From assembly GCA_947499635.1 (NCBI GenBank), contig CANMPD010000011.1:1-64000 (forward strand): 64,000 nt of DNA. Direction: 5' to 3'. Below, in pieces: positions 60,834 through 64,000 of this stretch. The DNA is from an uncultured Paracoccaceae bacterium (GTDB lineage: Bacteria > Pseudomonadota > Alphaproteobacteria > Rhodobacterales > Rhodobacteraceae). The notes under the pieces are model-generated. The model did not search any database. It was not told the origin of the DNA and worked only from the letters and a program-made list of their open reading frames with translations. The position numbers were made by a program, and so were the translations under genes. The stretch's first letter is position 1. Every line of letters begins with the position of its first letter.

Positions 60834-60968
60834 ATGAGTGACCACAAACACGGCACAATGGATATCTCGGGGCAAGAGAAAACCTATGCTGCTTTTATCG
60901 GCTTCACATCACGGGTTTGTGTTGCCTTAATCTTATTTGCTCTTTTCCTGGCAGTATTTGCCCTTTAG
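60834..60968 (+). CDS. aa3-type cytochrome c oxidase subunit IV-like small membrane protein
   Basis: 44 residues: a polar N-terminus MSDHKHGTMDISGQEKTYAA, then FIGFTSRVCVALILFALFLA forming one membrane helix. The length, the HGTMDI...QEKTY segment and the single helix match the small subunit IV of alphaproteobacterial aa3-type cytochrome oxidases (PF07835). Other oxidase genes are not nearby, which is usual for this subunit. A weak GGGG sequence precedes the ATG. Confidence 0.8.
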   Translation: MSDHKHGTMDISGQEKTYAAFIGFTSRVCVALILFALFLAVFAL

Positions 60969-61031
60969 AGACATGAAATACATGGCATCGTAAACTTAGC
61001 GATGTGAAGGATTTTCCAAAAGACTGGAGAT

Positions 61032-61673
61032 ATGCAAATGCGTTGTGTTTCGCTTTTGCGCGGTGTTGCTTTGATCTGCACAGCTGCGTTGGTGTTGGCT
61101 GGATGCGCCAGTGACCCTCATGAACATAATGCAGACCCCGAGGTTATTGCTCGTGCGGCTTATCGTAATTCTAATGAACCTTCGATGACTTTAATCACTA
61201 TGGTGAACAATCGAAGCGGGCAAGGTGGACATACGGCTCTGATGGTGAACGCATCAGAAACGGTAATTTTCGATCCCGCGGGTTCGTTTTTTGCGGATAC
61301 TGTGCCTGAATATAACGATGTTCTGTATGGTGTATCTCCGGTGGTTTTTCAGGCCTATCGCAGCGCTCATGCGCGCAGCACATATCACGTGGTTTCTCAA
61401 ACCGTCCCACTTACACAAGCACAGGCTGAGGCCGCTTATAATTTGGTCACCACAAACGGTCGCGTCGCTGGTGCATATTGTGCGAGGGCGACGTCAAGTA
61501 TTTTACACCAAATCCCCGGATTCGAGAGCATAAAGCCGACGTTTTTTCCTGTGAAGTTGCAAGAGCAGTTCCAAGAGCTGCCAGGTGTGCAAACTGAGTT
61601 GTATCGTGAAGACGATGACGAGGATTTAAGATCAGGTATCGCTGAAAGCAACGCTGCGTTGAATACGCACTAG
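61032..61673 (+). CDS. Putative lipoprotein with a possible NlpC/LRAT-like fold
   Basis: 213 residues with a lipoprotein signal (hydrophobic stretch ending LVLAGCASD; lipid attachment at Cys 25). The mature part has GQGGHTALMVN, IFDPAGSFF and a Cys in VAGAYCARATSSIL; a His early and a Cys later fit a thiol-peptidase-like arrangement, but this is a guess. The C-terminus is acidic. It probably sits in the outer membrane facing the periplasm. I do not know its function. Confidence 0.65.
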   Translation: MQMRCVSLLRGVALICTAALVLAGCASDPHEHNADPEVIARAAYRNSNEPSMTLITMVNNRSGQGGHTALMVNASETVIFDPAGSFFADTVPEYNDVLYGVSPVVFQAYRSAHARSTYHVVSQTVPLTQAQAEAAYNLVTTNGRVAGAYCARATSSILHQIPGFESIKPTFFPVKLQEQFQELPGVQTELYREDDDEDLRSGIAESNAALNTH

Positions 61674-62008
61674 CTGAACAGGTACAAGAGACCGTATAGG
61701 GTGGCAGCTCCGGTTGCCATCGCTAACAATACGTTTTTGCCAATCGCCGCGGTGGCAAAGGTCAAAGTGCCGGCTATCAAATATATTGGATGGATTTCCC
61801 CCCCTGTCGGGGTGGGCCATAACGTTAGCGGTGCTGCGATTGCTGGAACTATGGCAACCCCTGTGTAACGCAGGTGACGCATGAGCCATTCTGGCATGGA
61901 TTTATTCCCTACAAAGCCGATAAACAAAAATCGCATCGCATAGGACCCGACTGCAAGGCAGATGATTATGGTCCACAGGGTTACATGGTTGAGAGTTGGC
62001 TCGGTCAT
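61670..62008 (-). CDS. azlD: AzlD-family branched-chain amino acid exporter subunit
   Basis: 112 residues with four hydrophobic segments; TIIICLAVGSYAMRFLFIGF and AIVPAIAAPLTLWPT are typical of the small AzlD partner. It pairs with AzlC to export branched-chain amino acids or analogues. Its start overlaps the azlC stop by 4 bp, and its end overlaps the end of the convergent lipoprotein gene by 4 bp. Confidence 0.85.
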   Translation of the reverse strand: MTEPTLNHVTLWTIIICLAVGSYAMRFLFIGFVGNKSMPEWLMRHLRYTGVAIVPAIAAPLTLWPTPTGGEIHPIYLIAGTLTFATAAIGKNVLLAMATGAATLYGLLYLFS

Positions 62009-62742
62009 TGTTTAGGCTCCTGTTTTGCAGTGGTTTTGAGCCAGAGTTCAGTTTGTGCGCCAGCGACCATGCCCGCAAAACCTGCAACGATCAGGCCTAG
62101 ATTATAAGGCATCGCTGCGGCAGGCAGAGAGACACAAATCGCGGTAAAGCATGCCACAACATGGGCAGGGGTACGCAGCATCGGGCCAGCCATAGCGAGA
62201 AAAGCCAGAGGCAACACGAAATCGAGCCCCCAACTATCAGGAACTTGCGCCCCGATGTAGGCACCGGTGATCGTCATCAACATCCAACATGGTGCAACCA
62301 AAGCATTGGTTCCAAAAAAATAAGCCAAGCGTTGGGAGATGGTCAGCTCAGGTTTGTTTTCAAATTCTATAATCGACAGGGCATAGGAGTGATCAACGGT
62401 CATGTAAGCGGCAAAAGCGCGTTGCCACAGGGGGGCGCTGCCCAAATAGGGGGTGAGTGATGCGGAATACATGGCCATGCGCAAGTTGACGGCGAGTGCG
62501 GAAATGATCACGATGATCGTCGGGGTGTGTTCTTGCATCAATTGCAAGCCAGTAAACTGCGCAGACCCCGCATAGACGGCTAATGAAAAGGCCAGTGCCT
62601 CTAGGATGTCTAACCCAGCTTCCGCAGAAAGAACGCCAAACAATAGACCAAACGGGCCTGAAACCAGCATAAAGGGTGCGCTATCGCGCATTGCTTTGAG
62701 AAAAGAGGGATAGGCGCTTGGTTTCTGAGTGGAGTTTAACAT
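62005..62742 (-). CDS. azlC: AzlC-family branched-chain amino acid exporter subunit
   Basis: 245 residues with about six membrane segments. Family marks: DSAPFMLVSGPFGLLFGVLS, AGSAQFTGLQLM and INLRMAMYSAS-like AVNLRMAMYSASLTPYLG. Forms the export complex with AzlD. First gene of the two-gene operon, divergent from mobA. Confidence 0.88.
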   Translation of the reverse strand: MLNSTQKPSAYPSFLKAMRDSAPFMLVSGPFGLLFGVLSAEAGLDILEALAFSLAVYAGSAQFTGLQLMQEHTPTIIVIISALAVNLRMAMYSASLTPYLGSAPLWQRAFAAYMTVDHSYALSIIEFENKPELTISQRLAYFFGTNALVAPCWMLMTITGAYIGAQVPDSWGLDFVLPLAFLAMAGPMLRTPAHVVACFTAICVSLPAAAMPYNLGLIVAGFAGMVAGAQTELWLKTTAKQEPKQ

Positions 62743-62824
62743 GTATCGCTTGTATCAATCTTTGGAATGTTTCAGCGGTAACAGGGCTGGGGCAGTATAG
62801 CAATTCAATACACGGTGTAAGCGC

Positions 62825-63436
62825 ATGGCTAAAACCTATGGAGTGATTTTAGCTGGTGGGCAGGCAAGGCGCATGGGGGGCTGCGACAAAGCCTTGCAGC
62901 CTTTGTCCGGGGCCACGTTATTGACCCATGTTATCCAAAGATTTGAACTGCAGATTCCGAATTTGGCGATCAATGCCAATGGAGAAGCAAGCCGGTTTGA
63001 CGATTTTGCCCTTCCAGTGATCCCAGATACGGTACAAGGGTTTGCCGGACCTCTGGCTGGTGTGCTTGCGGGGTTGGACTGGGCGGATGCCCAAGGGGCG
63101 GATTGTATTGTGACAGTGGCAACGGATACGCCATTTTTCCCCAAGGATTTAGTAACACGTCTACAAAAAGCGTCTTTGGGGCAAAGCTATCCACTTGTGA
63201 TTGCCGCAACCGCGGATGGGGGATTACATCCAACATTCGGTCTGTGGTCTGTGGCGCTGCGGGATGTGCTGCGCCACGATTTACAATGTGGCATGCGGAA
63301 GATGATGCGTTGGGTCAAAGATCAGGACGGGCGCATACTGACGTTTGATGCGACAGGTCCGGTTGATCCATTCTTTAATATCAATACACCACAAGACCTA
63401 AGCTACGCTGAAACGCTGCTTGAGGACTTGCTCTAA
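62825..63436 (+). CDS. mobA: Molybdenum cofactor guanylyltransferase
   Basis: 203 residues. The N-terminal nucleotide loop GVILAGGQARRMGGCDKALQ, then FAGPLAGVLAGLDWA and VTVATDTPFFPKDLV (metal-binding Asp), and the C-terminal VDPFFNINTPQDL are the MobA signature. It attaches GMP to molybdopterin to make the bis-MGD cofactor of molybdoenzymes. Its stop overlaps the end of the convergent gene by 4 bp. Confidence 0.92.
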   Translation: MAKTYGVILAGGQARRMGGCDKALQPLSGATLLTHVIQRFELQIPNLAINANGEASRFDDFALPVIPDTVQGFAGPLAGVLAGLDWADAQGADCIVTVATDTPFFPKDLVTRLQKASLGQSYPLVIAATADGGLHPTFGLWSVALRDVLRHDLQCGMRKMMRWVKDQDGRILTFDATGPVDPFFNINTPQDLSYAETLLEDLL

Positions 63437-64000
63437 TCAAATGTACCAGCAACGCGCCCAAGTAACATGAATGCACGGGCGGTGCGTGTGTTGCTTAGTT
63501 CGGAAATTTCCGCGTCAGTTGCCGTCTCTGAAAACCGGGTGAACATCTGGTCGAAACGGCGCAAGAAATGATGTGCAGCGTCGCGAAAAATAGGGTCTTG
63601 CTTCATGCGGCCAGAGCTAAGTGCAAGAGATGAACGGTCACGAACCCCGCCCAATGCGGCAATGGCGCGCCCTCTTGCGCCTTGACCAAATTGGCGCCAC
63701 ACATCAGGGCGCGCTCTGTCAGGGCGTAGATCATCCATGTAAATGCCGTCTTGGCTCAGCAGTGTGAGAATGTCTTGGGCGGCACGAATAAGCTGCGAGG
63801 CATAGTGATCCTTAAGCGCAAGCCGTAACGCGACAAACCCATCTTCGTCATCTGCGCTTTCTGGAAAGTTCATAGCACGAATGAAATGCTCGTTTGATAG
63901 GGGGGCTGTGGGTGTTTCGGTCGGTGTCCCAAACGCGAGAGATCCCTGTTGGATAACCGTCTCTGAGGCTTTTTCGGGAATGGCGGGCCTGTCAGAGGCG
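63433..64000 (-). CDS. Conserved hypothetical protein next to mobA (partial)
   Basis: The frame is open to the window edge; about 188 C-terminal residues are visible, with an internal Met at 63873 that is probably not the start. SQDGIYMDDLRPDRARPDVW, RQFGQGARGRAIAALGGVRD and DAAHHFLRRFDQMFTRF are helical and well conserved in appearance, and I associate them with unnamed Rhodobacterales proteins. The upstream part is Pro/Thr-rich and probably a linker. Function unknown. Confidence 0.6.
   Translation of the reverse strand, partial: ASDRPAIPEKASETVIQQGSLAFGTPTETPTAPLSNEHFIRAMNFPESADDEDGFVALRLALKDHYASQLIRAAQDILTLLSQDGIYMDDLRPDRARPDVWRQFGQGARGRAIAALGGVRDRSSLALSSGRMKQDPIFRDAAHHFLRRFDQMFTRFSETATDAEISELSNTRTARAFMLLGRVAGTFD

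Noticed and set aside
1-64000. Transfer RNA or ribosomal RNA genes, especially as attachment sites.
   Set aside because: I saw no cloverleaf-like sequence near the element borders or elsewhere; this was checked by eye only.

Overview
The window looks like a chromosomal segment of a marine alphaproteobacterium of the Rhodobacterales (Roseobacter lineage); I cannot fix the genus. The signs are a class II (B12-dependent) ribonucleotide reductase, short HisG with HisZ, a DUF1489 protein, a 44-residue aa3-oxidase subunit IV, TRAP transport with a Tat-exported binding protein, and a mobA-linked conserved hypothetical.

Layout. (1) 1-10488, chromosome: the end of a Trp-rich domain protein; a glycerol-3-phosphate-type catabolic cluster (FGGY kinase and two FAD oxidoreductases, divergent from a DeoR regulator and a DctQ-DctM-DctP TRAP transporter); a decayed TPP-enzyme gene; a D-amino-acid-dehydrogenase-like gene. 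(2) 10928-50516: a stacked mobile island. (3) 50529-64000, chromosome: nrdJ, a DUF1489 gene, hisGZS, slyX, dnaE, a small cox subunit, a lipoprotein, azlCD, mobA and a partial gene.

The island is the main result. Two complete Tn7-like transposons are nested one in the other, and their borders can be read to the base. Outer element 1 runs 11001-50511 and is flanked by the 5-bp duplication AAATG (10996-11000 and 50512-50516). Inner element 2 runs 29098-50501 and is flanked by CCAAT (29093-29097 and 50502-50506); it landed 10 bp inside the right end of element 1. A third, solitary right end (10928-10996) abuts element 1. All right ends face the 3' end of nrdJ; before later insertions they lay 16, 17 and 27 bp from its stop codon. 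The nrdJ 3' end is therefore the probable attachment site, as glmS is for Tn7.

Each complete element carries the same operon on the minus strand, a Ner-like repressor followed by tnsA, tnsB (tniA), tnsC (tniB) and tniQ, with near-identical start/stop overlaps but strongly diverged proteins. There is no CRISPR array, cas gene or tnsE. Element 1 cargo: HTH regulator, serine recombinase with two ParB-like proteins, a Cap4-type nuclease-STAND NTPase gene broken at a heptanucleotide repeat and elsewhere, and a metallophosphoesterase. Element 2 cargo: DEDDh exonuclease, acetyltransferase, diaminopropionate-ammonia-lyase-like enzyme with an Lrp regulator (partly duplicated), two Asn/Gly-repeat proteins (one with a CAP domain), a frameshifted nuclease-like gene, a four-ORF operon resembling ABC-three-component/Lamassu defence systems (SMC-like ATPase plus PD-(D/E)XK protein), a second metallophosphoesterase and an Xre regulator. 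Several defence-like genes carry a frameshift or stop, so they are either decaying, switchable, or affected by sequence errors.
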